From: Druceiella hillmani
Lineage: Eukaryota; Arthropoda; Insecta; Lepidoptera; Hepialidae
Assembly: GCA_039881145.1 (NCBI GenBank)
Contig: JAYKKI010000150.1
Span: forward strand, 248,001 to 312,000
Direction: 5' to 3'
Length of the DNA: 64,000 nucleotides
Made by a program: the position numbers and the translations under genes. Below the pieces are notes generated by a model. The model was given only the letters and a program-made list of their open reading frames with translations. It made no database searches and was not told where the DNA came from. Numbering within the stretch: position 1 is the stretch's first letter; the number at the start of each line of letters is the position of its first letter. Shown in pieces: positions 21,937 to 35,051 of the stretch.

Positions 21937-22802
21937 ACTAATTGGTTTTCACACTTGAGGTTTTGATAATACGAATTTTAAAACACACACAATTCAGAAT
22001 GCACGGTGTCCTCAACATGCAAGTGGTATATATTTCTTCCGGTATAACACGTCCAACTTCACAAACTGACGAAAATCAGCAACTGCCGAGCGCTTCGCGC
22101 TGCTTGTTTGTTATTTCCAATTGTTACGTAACGCGTAAACATGTTTGTGACAGGTTGCGCTCGTAGCGGTTTTACCATTATTTTCAAACACTAATTGTTT
22201 TTCACACTTATTGTTTTGATAATACGAATTTTAAAACACACAATTCATAATGCACTAATTGGTTTTCACACTTGATGTTTTGATAATACGAATTTTAAAA
22301 CACACACAATTTAGAATGCACTAATTGGTTTTCACACTTAACGCTTGGGAAACACGAATTTTAAAACACACACAATACAGAACGCATGATGTCCTCAACA
22401 TGCACATGTTATACTTTTCTCACGGAATAACATGTCCATATTCACAAACTGACGAATATCGACAACTGCCGCGCGCTTCGCACTGCTTGTTGGTGACTTC
22501 CAATTGCCACGTGACGAGTAAACAACGAATGGAACAATATATTTGAACACTTATTAGTTTTCACACTTAACGTTTGTAAAACTCGATTTTTAAAACACAC
22601 ACAATACAGAACGCACGGTGTCCTCAACATGCACGTAGTATACTTTTCTTCCTGAATAACACGTCCGTCTTCACAAACTGACGAATATCAACTGACTGCC
22701 GCTCGCTCGGCACAGCTCGTTGATTACCCCCAATTGTTACGTAACGCGTAAACATGTTTGTGACAGGTTGCGCTCGCAGCGGTTGGACCATTATTTTCAA
22801 AC
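21937..22802 (+). repeat. HOR unit 23: A-s-s-B-C (866 bp, no closing s)
   Basis: It repeats unit 20 at 2957 bp, including the missing s before the next A. Confidence 0.94.
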
Positions 22803-23734
22803 ACTAATTGGTTTTCACACTTGATGTTTTGATAATACGAATTTTAAAACACACACAATTCAGAATGCACGGTATCCTCAACATGCAAGTGGTATACATT
22901 TCTTCTTGTATAACACGTCCAACTTCACAAACTGACGAAAATCAGCAACTGCCGAGCGCTTCGCGCTGCTTGTTTGTTACTTCCAATTGTTACGTAACGC
23001 GTAAACATGTTTGTGACAGATTGCGCTCGCAGCGGTTTTACCATTATTTTCAAACATTAATTGGTTTTCACACTTATTGTTTTGATAATACGAATTTTAA
23101 AACACACAATTCATAATGCACTAATTGGTTTTCACACTTGATGTTTTGATAATACGAATTTTAAAACACACACAATTTAGAATGCACTAATTGGTTTTCA
23201 CACTTAACGTTTGGGAAACACGAATTTTAAAACACACACAATACAGAACGCACGGTGTCCTCAACATGCACATGGTATACTTTTCTTACGGAATAACATG
23301 TCCATATTCACAAACTGACGAATATCGACAACTGCCGCGCGCTTCGCACTGCTTGTTGGTGACTTTCAATTGCCACGTGACGAGTAAACAACGAATGGAA
23401 CAATATATTTGAACACTTATTAGTTTTCACACTTAACGTTTGGAAAACTCGATTTTTAAAACACACACAATACAGAACGCACGGTGTCCTCAACATGCAC
23501 GTAGTATACTTTTCTTCCTGAATAACACGTCCGTCTTCACAAACTGACGAATATCAAATGACTGCCGCTCGCTCGGCACAGCTCGTTGATTACCCCCAAT
23601 TGTTACGTAACGCGTAAACATGTTTGTGACAGGTTGCGCTCGCAGCGGTTGGACCATTATTTTCAAACACTAATTGGTTTTCACACTTGATGTTTTGATA
23701 ATACGAATTTTAAAACACACACAATTCAGAATGC
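22803..23734 (+). repeat. HOR unit 24: A-s-s-B-C-s (932 bp)
   Basis: It repeats unit 21 at 2957 bp. Confidence 0.94.
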
Positions 23735-24666
23735 ACTAATTGGTTTTCACACTTGAGGTTTTGATAATACGAATTTTAAAACACACACAATTCAGAATGC
23801 ACGGTGTCCTCAACATGCAAGTGGTATACATTTCTTCCGGTATAGCACGTCCAACTTCACAAACTGACGGAAATCAGCAACTGCCGAGCGCTTCGCGCTG
23901 CTTGTTTGTTACTTCCAATTGTTACGTAACGCGTAATCATGTTTGTGACAGATTGCGATCGCAGCGGTTTTACCATTATTTTCAAACACTAATTGGTTTT
24001 CACACTTATTGTTTTGAGAATACGAATTTTAAAACACACAATTCATAATGCACTAATTGGTTTTCACACTTGATGTTTTGATAATACGAATTTTAAAACA
24101 CACACAATTTAGAATGCACTAATTGGTTTTCACACTTAACGATTGGGAAACACGAATTTTAAAACACACACAATACAGAACGCACGGTGTCCTCAACATG
24201 CACATGTTATACTTTTCTCACGGAATAACATGTCCATATTCACAAACTGACGAATATCGACAATTGCCGCGCGCTTCGCACTGCTTGTTGGTGACTTCCA
24301 ATTGCCACGTGACGAGTAATCAACGAATGGAACAATATATTTGAACACTTATTAGTTTTCACACTTAACGTTTGGAAAACTCGATTTTTAAAACACACAC
24401 AATACAGAACGCACGGTGTCCTCAACATGCACGTGGTATACTTTTCTTCCGGAATAACACGTCCGTCTTCACAAACTGACGAATATCAACTGACTGCCGC
24501 TCGCTCGGCACAGCTCGTTGATTACCCCCAATTGTTACGTAACGCGTAAACATGTTTGTGACAGGTTGCGCTCGCAGCGGTTGGACCATTATTTTCAAAC
24601 ACTAATTGGTTTTCACACTTGATGTTTTGATAATACGATTTTTAAAACACACACAATTCAGAATGC
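23735..24666 (+). repeat. HOR unit 25: A2-s-s-B-C-s (932 bp)
   Basis: This A2 carries GACAGATTGCGATCG, combining the GACAGATTG of the preceding unit with the A2 palindrome. There is no B', so the 2957-bp period ends here. B has CAATTGCCGCG. Confidence 0.92.
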
Positions 24667-26308
24667 ACTAATTGGTTTTCACACTTGAGGTTTTGATAAT
24701 ACGAATTTTAAAACACACACAATTCAGAATGCACGGTGTCCTCAACATGCAAGTGGTATACATTTCTTCCGGTATAACACGTCCAACTTCACAAACTGAC
24801 GAAAATCAGCAACTGCCGAGCGCTTCGCGCTGCTTGTTTGTTACTTCCAATTGTTACGTAACGCGTAAACATGTTTGTGACAGGTTGCGCTCGCAGCGGT
24901 TTTACCATTATTTTCAAACACTAATTGGTTTTCACACTTATTGTTTTGATAATACGAATTTTAAACCACACAATTCATAATGCACTAATTGGTTTTCATA
25001 CTTGATGTTTTGATAATACGAATTTTAAAACAGACACAATTTAGGATGCACTAATTGGTTTTCACACTTAACGTTTGGGAAACACGAATTTTAAAACACA
25101 CACAATACAGAACGCACGGTGTCCTCAACATGCACATGTTATACTTTTCTCACGGAATAACATGTCCATATTCACAAACTGACGAATATCGACAACTGCC
25201 GCGCGCTTCGCACTGCTTGTTGGTGACTTCCAATTGCCACGTGACGAGTAAACAACGAATGGAACAATATATTTTAACACTTATTAGTTTTCACACTTAA
25301 CGTTTGGAAAACTCGATTTTTAAAACACACACAATACAGAACGCACGGTGTCCTCAACATGCACGTAGTATACTTTTCTTCCTGAATAACACGTCCGTCT
25401 TCACAAACTGACGAATATCAACTGACTGCCGCTCGCTCGGCACAGCTCGTTGATTACCCCCAATTGTTACGTAACGCGTAAACATGTTTGTGACAGGTTG
25501 CGCTCGCAGCGGTTGGACCATTATTTTCAAACACTAATTGGTTTTCACACTTGATGTTTTGATAATACGAATTTTAAAACACACACAATTTAGAATGCAC
25601 TAATTGGTTTTCACACTTAACGTTTGGGAAACACGAATTTTAAAACACACACAATACAGAACGCACGGTGTCCTCAACATGCACATGTTATACTTTTCTC
25701 ACGGAATAACATGTCCATATTCACAAACTGACGAATATCGACAACTGCCGCGCGCTTCGCACTGCTTGTTGGTGACTTCCAATTGCCACGTGACGAGTAA
25801 ACAACGAATGGAACAATATATTTGAACACTTATTAGTTTTCACACTTAACGTTTTTAAAACACGAATTTTAAAACACACAATACAGAACGCACGGTGTCC
25901 TCAACATGCACGTAATATACTTTTCTCACGGAATAACACGTCCATATTCACAAACTGACGAATATCGACAACTGCCGCGCGCTTCGCACTGCTCGTTGGT
26001 GACTTCCAGTTGCCACGTGACGAGTAAACAACGAATGGAACAATATATTTGAACACTTATTAGTTTTCACACTTAACGTTTGGAAAACTCGATTTTTAAA
26101 ACACACACAATACAGAACGCACGGTGTCCTCAACATGCACGTGGTACACTTTTCTTCCGGAATAACACGTCCGTCTTCACAAACTGACGAATATCAACTG
26201 ACTGCCGCTCGCTCGGCACAGCTCGTTGATTACTTCCAATTGTTACGTAACGCGTAAACATGTTTGTGACAGGTTGCGCTCGCAGCGGTTGGACCATTAT
26301 TTTCAAAC
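24667..26308 (+). repeat. HOR unit 26: A-s-s-B-C-s-B-B'-C (1642 bp)
   Basis: B 25050 ends TATATTTTAACAC, C 25279, s 25533, B 25599, B' 25828, C 26055. C runs straight into the next A. Confidence 0.92.
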
Positions 26309-27240
26309 ACTAATTGGTTTTCACACTTGATGTTTTGATAATACGAATTTTAAAACACACACAATTCAGAATGCACGGTGTCCTCAACATGCAAGTGGTA
26401 TACATTTCTTCTTGTATAACACGTCCAACTTCACAAACTGACGAAAATCAGCAACTGCCGAGCGCTTCGCGCTGCTTGTTTGTTACTTCCAATTGTTACG
26501 TAACGCGTAAACATGTTTGTGACAGATTGCGCTCGCAGCGGTTTTACCATTATTTTCAAACACTAATTGGTTTTCACACTTATTGTTTTGATAATACGAA
26601 TTTTAAAACACACAATTCATAATGCACTAATTGGTTTTCACACTTGATGTTTTGATAATACGAATTTTAAAACACACACAATTTAGAATGCACTAATTGG
26701 TTTTCACACTTAACGTTTGGGAAACACGAATTTTAAAACACACACAATACAGAACGCACGGTGTCCTCAACATGCACATGTTATACTTTTCTCACGGAAT
26801 AACATGTCCATATTCACAAACTGACGAATATCGACAACTGCCGCGCGCTTCGCACTGCTTGTTGGTGACTTCCAATTGCCACGTGACGAGTAAACAACGA
26901 ATGGAACAATATATTTGAACACTTATTAGTTTTCACACTTAACGTTTTTAAAACTCGATTTTTAAAACACACACAATACAGAACGCACGGTGTCCTCAAC
27001 ATGCACGTGGTATACTTTTCTTCCGGAATAACACGTCCGTCTTTACAAACTGACGAATATCAACTGACTGCCGCTCGCTCGGCACAGCTCGTTGATTACC
27101 CCCAATTGTTACGTAACGCGTAAACATGTTTGTGACAGGTTGCGCTCGCAGCGGTTGGACCATTATTTTTAAACACTAATTGGTTTTCACACTTGATGTT
27201 TTGATAATACGAATTTTAAAACACACACAATTCAGAATGC
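26309..27240 (+). repeat. HOR unit 27: A-s-s-B-C-s (932 bp)
   Basis: A shares CTTCTTGTATAAC and GACAGATTGCG with units 21 and 24 but has the usual CACGGTGTCC. C has GTCTTTACAAAC. Confidence 0.93.
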
Positions 27241-28172
27241 ACTAATTGGTTTTCACACTTGAGGTTTTGATAATACGAATTTTAAAACACACACAATTCA
27301 GAATGCACGGTGTCCTCAACATGCAAGTGGTATACATTTCTTCCGGTATAGCACGTCCAACTTCACAAACTGACGGAAATCAGCAACTGCCGAGCGCTTC
27401 GCGCTGCTTGTTTGTTACTTCCAATTGTTACGTAACGCGTAATCATGTTTGTGACAGGTTGCGATCGCAGCGGTTTTACCATTATTTTCAAACACTAATT
27501 GGTTTTCACACTTATTGTTTTGAGAATACGAATTTTAAAACACACAATTCATAATGCACTAATTGGTTTTCACACTTGATGTTTTGATAATACGAATTTT
27601 AAAACACACACAATTTAGAATGCACTAATTGGTTTTCACACTTAACGATTGGGAAACACGAATTTTAAAACACACACAATACAGAACGCACGGTGTCCTC
27701 AACATGCACATGTTATACTTTTCTCACGGAATAACATGTCCATATTCACAAACTGACGAATATCGACAACTGCCGCGCGCTTCGCACTGCTTGTTGGTGA
27801 CTTCCAATTGCCACGTGACGAGTAATCAACGAATGGAACAATATATTTGAACACTTATTAGTTTTCACACTTAACGTTTGGAAAACTCGATTTTTAAAAC
27901 ACACACAATACAGAACGCACGGTGTCCTCAACATGCACGTGGTATACTTTTCTTCCGGAATAACACGTCCGTCTTCACAAACTGACGAATATCAACTGAC
28001 TGCCGCTCGCTCGGCACAGCTCGTTGATTACCCCCAATTGTTACGTAACGCGTAAACATGTTTGTGACAGGTTGCGCTCGCAGCGGTTGGACCATTATTT
28101 TCAAACACTAATTGGTTTTCACACTTGATGTTTTGATAATACGATTTTTAAAACACACACAATTCAGAATGC
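27241..28172 (+). repeat. HOR unit 28: A2-s-s-B-C-s (932 bp)
   Basis: This is the last A2 in the window; B has AACGATTGGG. Confidence 0.93.
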
Positions 28173-29267
28173 ACTAATTGGTTTTCACACTTGAGGTTTT
28201 GATAATACGAATTTTAAAACACACACAATTCAGAATGCACGGTGTCCTCAACATGCAAGTGGTATACATTTCTTCCGGTATAACACGTCCAACTTCACAA
28301 ACTGACGAAAATCAGCAACTGCCGAGCGCTTCGCGCTGCTTGTTTGTTACTTCCAATTGTTACGTAACGCGTAAACATGTTTGTGACAGGTTGCGCTCGC
28401 AGCGGTTTTACCATTATTTTCAAACACTAATTGGTTTTCACACTTGATGTTTTGATAATACGAATTTTAAAACACACACAATTTAGAATGCACTAATTGG
28501 TTTTCACACTTAACGTTTGGGAAACACGAATTTTAAAACACACACAATACAGAACGCACGGTGTCCTCAACATGCACATGTTATACTTTTCTCACGGAAT
28601 AACATGTCCATATTCACAAACTGACGAATATCGACAACTGCCGCGCGCTTCGCACTGCTTGTTGGTGACTTCCAATTGCCACGTGACGAGTAAACAACGA
28701 ATGGAACAATATATTTGAACACTTATTAGTTTTCACACTTAACGTTTTTAAAACACGAATTTTAAAACACACAATACAGAACGCACGGTGTCCTTAACAT
28801 GCACGTAATATACTTTTCTCACGGAATAACACGTCCATATTCACAAACTGACGAATATCGACAACTGCCGCGCGCTTCGCACTGCTTGTTGGTGACTTCC
28901 AGTTGCCACGTGACGAGTAAACAACGAATGGAACAATATATTTGAACACTTAATAGTTTTCACACTTAACGTTTGGAAAACTCGATTTTTAAAACACACA
29001 CAATACAGAACGCACGGTGTCCTCAACATGCACGTGGTACACTTTTCTTCCGGAATAACACGTCCGTCTTCACAAACTGACGAATATCAACTGACTGCGG
29101 CTCGCTCGGCACAGCTCGTTGATTACTTCCAATTGTTACGTAACGCGTAAACATGTTTGTGACAGGTTGCGCTCGCAGCGGTTGGACCATTATTTTCAAA
29201 CACTAATTGGTTTTCACACTTGATGTTTTGATAATACGAATTTTAAAACACACACAATTCAGAATGC
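28173..29267 (+). repeat. HOR unit 29: A-s-B-B'-C-s (1095 bp)
   Basis: There is a single s (28426) between A and B 28492; B' 28721 has GTCCTTAACATG; C 28948 begins ACTTAATAG. Confidence 0.93.
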
Positions 29268-30197
29268 ACTAATTGGTTTTCACACTTGAGGTTTTGATAA
29301 TACGAATTTTAAAACACACACAATTCAGAATGCACGGTGTCCTCAACATGCAAGTGGTATACATTTCTTCCGGTATAACACGTCCAACTTCACAAACTGA
29401 CGAAAATCAGCAACTGCCGAGCGCTTCGCGCTGCTTGTTTGTTACTTCCAATTGTTACGTAACGCGTAAACATGTTTGTGACAGGTTGCGATCGTAGCGG
29501 TTTTACCATTATTTTCAAACACTAATTGTTTTTCACACTTATTGTTTTGATAATACGAATTTTAAAACACACAATTCATAATGCACTAATTGGTTTTCAC
29601 ACTTGATGTTTTGATAATACGAATTTTAAAACACACACAATTTAGAATGCACTAATTGGTTTTCACACTTAACGTTTGGGAAACACGAATTTTAAAACAC
29701 ACACAATACAGAACGCATGATGTCCTCAACATGCACATGTTATACTTTTCTCACGGAATAACATGTCCATATTCACAAACTGACGAATATCGACAACTGC
29801 CGCGCGCTTCGCACTGCTTGTTGGTGACTTCCAATTGCCACGTGACGAGTAAACAACGAATGGAACAATATATTTGAACACTTATTAGTTTTCACACTTA
29901 ACGTTTGTAAAACTCGATTTTTAAAACACACACAATACAGAACGCACGGTGTCCTCAACATGCACGTGGTATACTTTTCTTCCGAAATAACACGTCCGTC
30001 TTCACAAACTGACGAATATCAACTGACTGCCGCTCGCTCGGCACAGCTCGTTGATTATCCCCAATTGTTACGTAACGCGTAAACATGTTTGTGACAGGTT
30101 GCGCTCGCAGCGGTTTTACCATTATTTTCAAACACTAATTGGTTTTCACACATGATGTTTTGATAATACGAATTTTAAAACACACAATCCATAATGC
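29268..30197 (+). repeat. HOR unit 30: A-s-s-B-C-s (930 bp)
   Basis: A has GCGATCGTAGCGG, one base from the A2 palindrome. C has TTCCGAAATAAC and GATTATCCCC. The closing s is of the ACACATGATG, AATCCATAATGC subtype. Confidence 0.93.
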
Positions 30198-31129
30198 ACT
30201 AATTGGTTTTCACACTTGATGTTTTGATAATACGAATTTTAAAACACACACAATTCAGAATGCACGGTGTCCTCAACATGCAAGTGGTATACATTTCTTC
30301 CGGTATAACACGTCCAACTTCACAAACTGACGAAAATCAGCAACTGCCGAGCGCTTCGCTCTGCTTGTTTGTTACTTCCAATTGTTACGTAACGCGTAAA
30401 CATGTTTGTGACAGGTTGCGCTCGTAGCGGCTTTACCATTATTTTCAAACACTAATTGTTTTTCACACTTATTGTTTTGATAATACGAATTTTAAAACAC
30501 ACAATTCATAATGCACTAATTGGTTATCACACTTGATGTTTTGATAATACGAATTTTAAAACACACACAATTTAGAATGCACTAATTGGTTTTCACACTT
30601 AACGTTTGGGAAACACGAATTTTAAAACACACACAATACAGAACGCATGGTGTCCTCAACATGCACATGTTATACTTTTCTCACGGAATAACATGTCCAT
30701 ATTCCCAAACTGACGAATATCGACAACTGCCGCGCGCTTCGCACTGCTTGTTGGTGACTTCCAATTGCCACGTGACGAGTAAACAACGAATGGAACAATA
30801 TATTTGAACACTTATTAGTTTTCACACTTCACGTTTGGAAAACTCGATTTTTAAAACACACACAATACAGAACGCACGGTGTCCTCAACATGCACGTGGT
30901 ATACTTTTCTTCCGGAATAACACGTCCGTCTTCACAAACTGACGAATATCAACTGACTGCCGCTCGCTCGGCACAGCTCGTTGATTACCCCCAATTGTTA
31001 CGTAACGCGTAAATATGTTTGTGACAGGTTGCGCTCGCAGCGGTTGGACCATTATTTTCAAACACTAATTAGTTTTCACACTTGATGTTTTGATAATACG
31101 ATTTTTAAAAGACACACAATTCAGAATGC
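30198..31129 (+). repeat. HOR unit 31: A-s-s-B-C-s (932 bp)
   Basis: A has GCTTCGCTCTGC. The second s has the first GGTTATCAC (near 30524). The C head reads ACTTCACGTTTGG, and C has GTAAATATG, damaging the last palindrome. Confidence 0.93.
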
Positions 31130-32061
31130 ACTAATTGGTTTTCACACTTGAGGTTTTGATGATACGAATTTTAAAACACACACAATTCAGAATGCACGGT
31201 GTCCTCAACATGCAAGTGGTATACATTTCTTCCGGTATAACACGTCGAACTTCACAAACTGACGAAAATCAGCAACTGCCGAGCGCTTCGCGCTGCTTGT
31301 TTGTTACTTCCAATTGTTACGTAACGCGTAAACATGTTTGTGACAGGTTGCGCTCGCAGCGGTTTTACCATTATTTTCAAACACTAATTGGTTTTCACAC
31401 TTATTGTTTTGATAATACGAATTTTAAACCACACAATTCATAATGCACTAATTGGTTTTCATACTTGATGTTTTGATAATACGAATTTTAAAACAGACAC
31501 AATTTAGAATGCACTAATTGGTTTTCACACTTAACGTTTGGGAAACACGAATTTTAAAACACACACAATACAGAACGCACGGTGTCCTCAACATGCACAT
31601 GGTATACTTTTCTCACGGAATAACATGTCCATATTCACAAACTGACGAATATCGACAACTGCCGCGCGCTTCGCACTGCTTGTTGGTGACTTCCAATTGC
31701 CACGTGACGAGTAAACAACGAATGGAACAATATATTTGAACACTTATTAGTTTTCACACTTAACGTTTGGAAAACTCGATTTTTAAAACACACACAATAC
31801 AGAACGCACGGTGTCCTCAACATGCACGTAGTATACTTTTCTTCCTGAATAACACGTCCGTCTTCACAAACTGACTAATATCAACTGACTGCCGCTCGCT
31901 CGGCACAGCTCGTTGATTACCCCCAATTGTTACGTAACGCGTAAACATGTTTGTGACAGGTTGCGCTCGCAGCGGTTGGACCATTATTTTCAAACACTAA
32001 TTGGTTTTCACACTTGATGTTTTGATAATACGAATTTTAAAACACACACAATTTAGAATGC
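31130..32061 (+). repeat. HOR unit 32: A-s-s-B-C-s (932 bp)
   Basis: A has TTTTGATGATACG and ACACGTCGAAC; C has GACTAATATC. Confidence 0.93.
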
Positions 32062-32993
32062 ACTAATTGGTTTTCACACTTGATGTTTTGATAATACGAA
32101 TTTTAAAACACACACAATTCAGAATGCACGGTGTCCTCAACATGCAAGTGGTATACATTTCTTCCGGTATAACACGTCCAACTTCACAAACTGACGAAAA
32201 TCAGCAACTGCCGAGCGCTTCGCGCTGCTTGTTTGTTACTTCCAATTGTTACGTAACGCGTAAACATGTTTGTGACAGGTTGCGCTCGTAGCGGTTTTAC
32301 CATTATTTTCAAACACTAATTGTTTTTCACACTTATTGTTTTGATAATACGAATTTTAAAACACACAATTCATAATGCACTAATTGGTTATCACACTTGA
32401 TGTTTTGATAATACGAATTTTAAAACACACACAATTTAGAATGCACTAATTGGTTTTCACACTTAACGTTTGGGAAACACGAATTTTAAAACACACACAA
32501 TACAGAACGCATGGTGTCCTCAACATGCACATGTTATACTTTTCTCACGGAATAACATGTCCATATTCACAAACTGACGAATATCGACAACTGCCGCGCG
32601 CTTCGCACTGCTTGTTGGTGACTTCCAATTGCCACGTGACGAGTAAACAACGAATGGAACAATATATTTGAACACTTATTAGTTTTCACACTTAACGTTT
32701 GGAAAACTCGATTTTTAAAACACACACAATACAGAACGCACGGTGTCCTCAACATGCACGTGGTATACTTTTCTTCCGGAATAACACGTCCGTCTTCACA
32801 AACTGACGAATATCAACTGACTGCCGCTCGCTCGGCACAGCTCGTTGATTACCCCCAATTGTTACGTAACGCGTAAACATGTTTGTGACAGGTTGCGCTC
32901 GCAGCGGTTGGACCATTATTTTCAAACACTAATTGGTTTTCACACTTGATGTTTTGATAATACGATTTTTAAAAGACACACAATTCAGAATGC
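32062..32993 (+). repeat. HOR unit 33: A-s-s-B-C-s (932 bp)
   Basis: It resembles unit 31 (GCTCGTAGCGG, GGTTATCAC, GCATGGTGTCC in B) and closes with an s reading TTAAAAGACACAC. Confidence 0.93.
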
Positions 32994-34701
32994 ACTAATT
33001 GGTTTTCACACTTGAGGTTTTGATAATACGAATTTTAAAACACACACAATTCAGAATGCACGGTGTCCTCAACATGCAAGTGGTATACATTTCTTCCGGT
33101 ATAACACGTCCAACTTCACAAACTGACGAAAATCAGCAACTGCCGAGCGCTTCGCGCTGCTTGTTTGTTACTTCCAATTGTTACGTAACGCGTAAACATG
33201 TTTGTGACAGGTTGCGCTCGCAGCGGTTTTACCATTATTTTCAAACACTAATTGGTTTTCACACTTATTGTTTTGATAATACGAATTTTAAACCACACAA
33301 TTCATAATGCACTAATTGGTTTTCATACTTGATGTTTTGATAATACGAATTTTAAAACAGACACAATTTAGAATGCACTAATTGGTTTTCACACTTAACG
33401 TTTGGGAAACACGAATTTTAAAACACACACAATACAGAACGCACGGTGTCCTCAACATGCACATGGTATACTTTTCTCACGGAATAACATGTCCATATTC
33501 ACAAACTGACGAATATCGACAACTGCCGCGCGCTTCGCACTGCTTGTTGGTGACTTCCAATTGCCACGTGACGAGTAAACAACGAATGGAACAATATATT
33601 TGAACACTTATTAGTTTTCACACTTAACGTTTGGAAAACTCGATTTTTAAAACACACACAATACAGAACGCACGGTGTCCTCAACATGCACGTAGTATAC
33701 TTTTCTTCCTGAATAACACGTCCGTCTTCACAAACTGACGAATATCAACTGACTGCCGCTCGCTCGGCACAGCTCGTTGATTACCCCCAATTGTTACGTA
33801 ACGCGTAAACATGTTTGTGACAGGTTGCGCTCGCAGCGGTTGGACCATTATTTTCAAACACTAATTGGTTTTCACACTTGATGTTTTGATAATACGAATT
33901 TTAAAACACACACAATTTAGAATGCACTAATTGGTTTTCACACTTAACGTTTGGGAAACACGAATTTTAAAACACACACAATACAGAACGCACGGTGTCC
34001 TCAACATGCACATGTTATACTTTTCTCACGGAATAACATGTCCATATTCACAAACTGACCAATATCGACAACTGCCGCGCGCTTCGCACTGCTTGTTGGT
34101 GACTTCCAATTGCCACGTGACGAGTAAACAACGAATGGAACAATATATTTGAACACTTATTAGTTTTCACACTTAACGTTTTTAAAACACGAATTTTAAA
34201 ACACACAATACAGAACGCACGGTGTCCTCAACATGCACGTAATATACTTTTCTCACGGAATAACACGTCCATATTCACAAACTGACGAATATCGACAACT
34301 GCCGCGCGCTTCGCACTGCTTGTTGGTGACTTCCAGTTGCCACGTGACGAGTAAACAACGAATGGAACAATATATTTGAACACTTATTAGTTTTCACACT
34401 TAACGTTTGGAAAACTCGATTTTTAAAACACACACAATACAGAACGCACGGTGTCCTCAACATGCACGTGGTACACTTTTCTTCCGGAATAACACGTCCG
34501 TCTTCACAAACTGACGAATATCAACTGACTGCCGCTCGCTCGGCACAGCTCGTTGATTACTTCCAATTGTTACGTAACGCGTAAACATGTTTGTGACAGG
34601 TTGCGCTCGCAGCGGTTGGACCATTATTTTCAAACACTAATTGGTTTTCACACTTGATGTTTTGATAATACGAATTTTAAAACACACACAATTCAGAATG
34701 C
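32994..34701 (+). repeat. HOR unit 34: A-s-s-B-C-s-B-B'-C-s (1708 bp)
   Basis: B 33377, C 33606, s 33860, B 33926 (with GACCAATATC), B' 34155, C 34382, s 34636. The same architecture returns at 36301, 48367, 52573, 58169 and 61126. Confidence 0.93.
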
Positions 34702-34987
34702 ACTAATTGGTTTTCACACTTGAGGTTTTGATAATACGAATTTTAAAACACACACAATTCAGAATGCACGGTGTCCTCAACATGCAAGTGGTATACATTT
34801 CTTCCGGTATAACGTGCACGTGGTATACTTTTCTTCCGAAATAACACGTCCGTCTTCACAAACTGACGAATATCAACTGACTGCCGCTCGCTCGGCACAG
34901 CTCGTTGATTATCCCCAATTGTTACGTAACGCGTAAACATGTTTGTGACAGGTTGCGCTCGCAGCGGTTTTACCATTATTTTCAAAC
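34702..34987 (+). repeat. Chimeric monomer A/C with an out-of-register junction
   Basis: The head and the first 46 bp of the body are A. After GGTATAAC (ending 34813) the sequence jumps back to TGCACGTGG of a C body (from 34815), with one extra base at 34814. The two parent positions are not homologous, so part of the body front is present twice. The C part carries TTCCGAAATAAC and GATTATCCCC as in unit 30. Confidence 0.88.
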
Positions 34988-35051
34988 ACTAATTGGTTTT
35001 CACACTTGATGTTTTGATAATACGAATTTTAAAACACACAATCCATAATGC
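34702..35051 (+). repeat. HOR unit 35: A/C chimera plus s (350 bp)
   Basis: A 286-bp chimeric monomer is followed by an s of the AATCCATAATGC subtype (34988-35051). Confidence 0.9.

Larger units (their letters stand above)
20778..23734 (+). repeat. Block III, copy 2 (2957 bp)
   Basis: It has the same three units at exactly 2957 bp offset, with no length difference seen. Confidence 0.93.

Noticed and set aside
34702..35051. Insertion of a mobile element at the abnormal A/C unit
   Set aside because: Both sides of the junction are ordinary array sequence; there are no terminal repeats, target duplication or foreign bases beyond one extra nucleotide.
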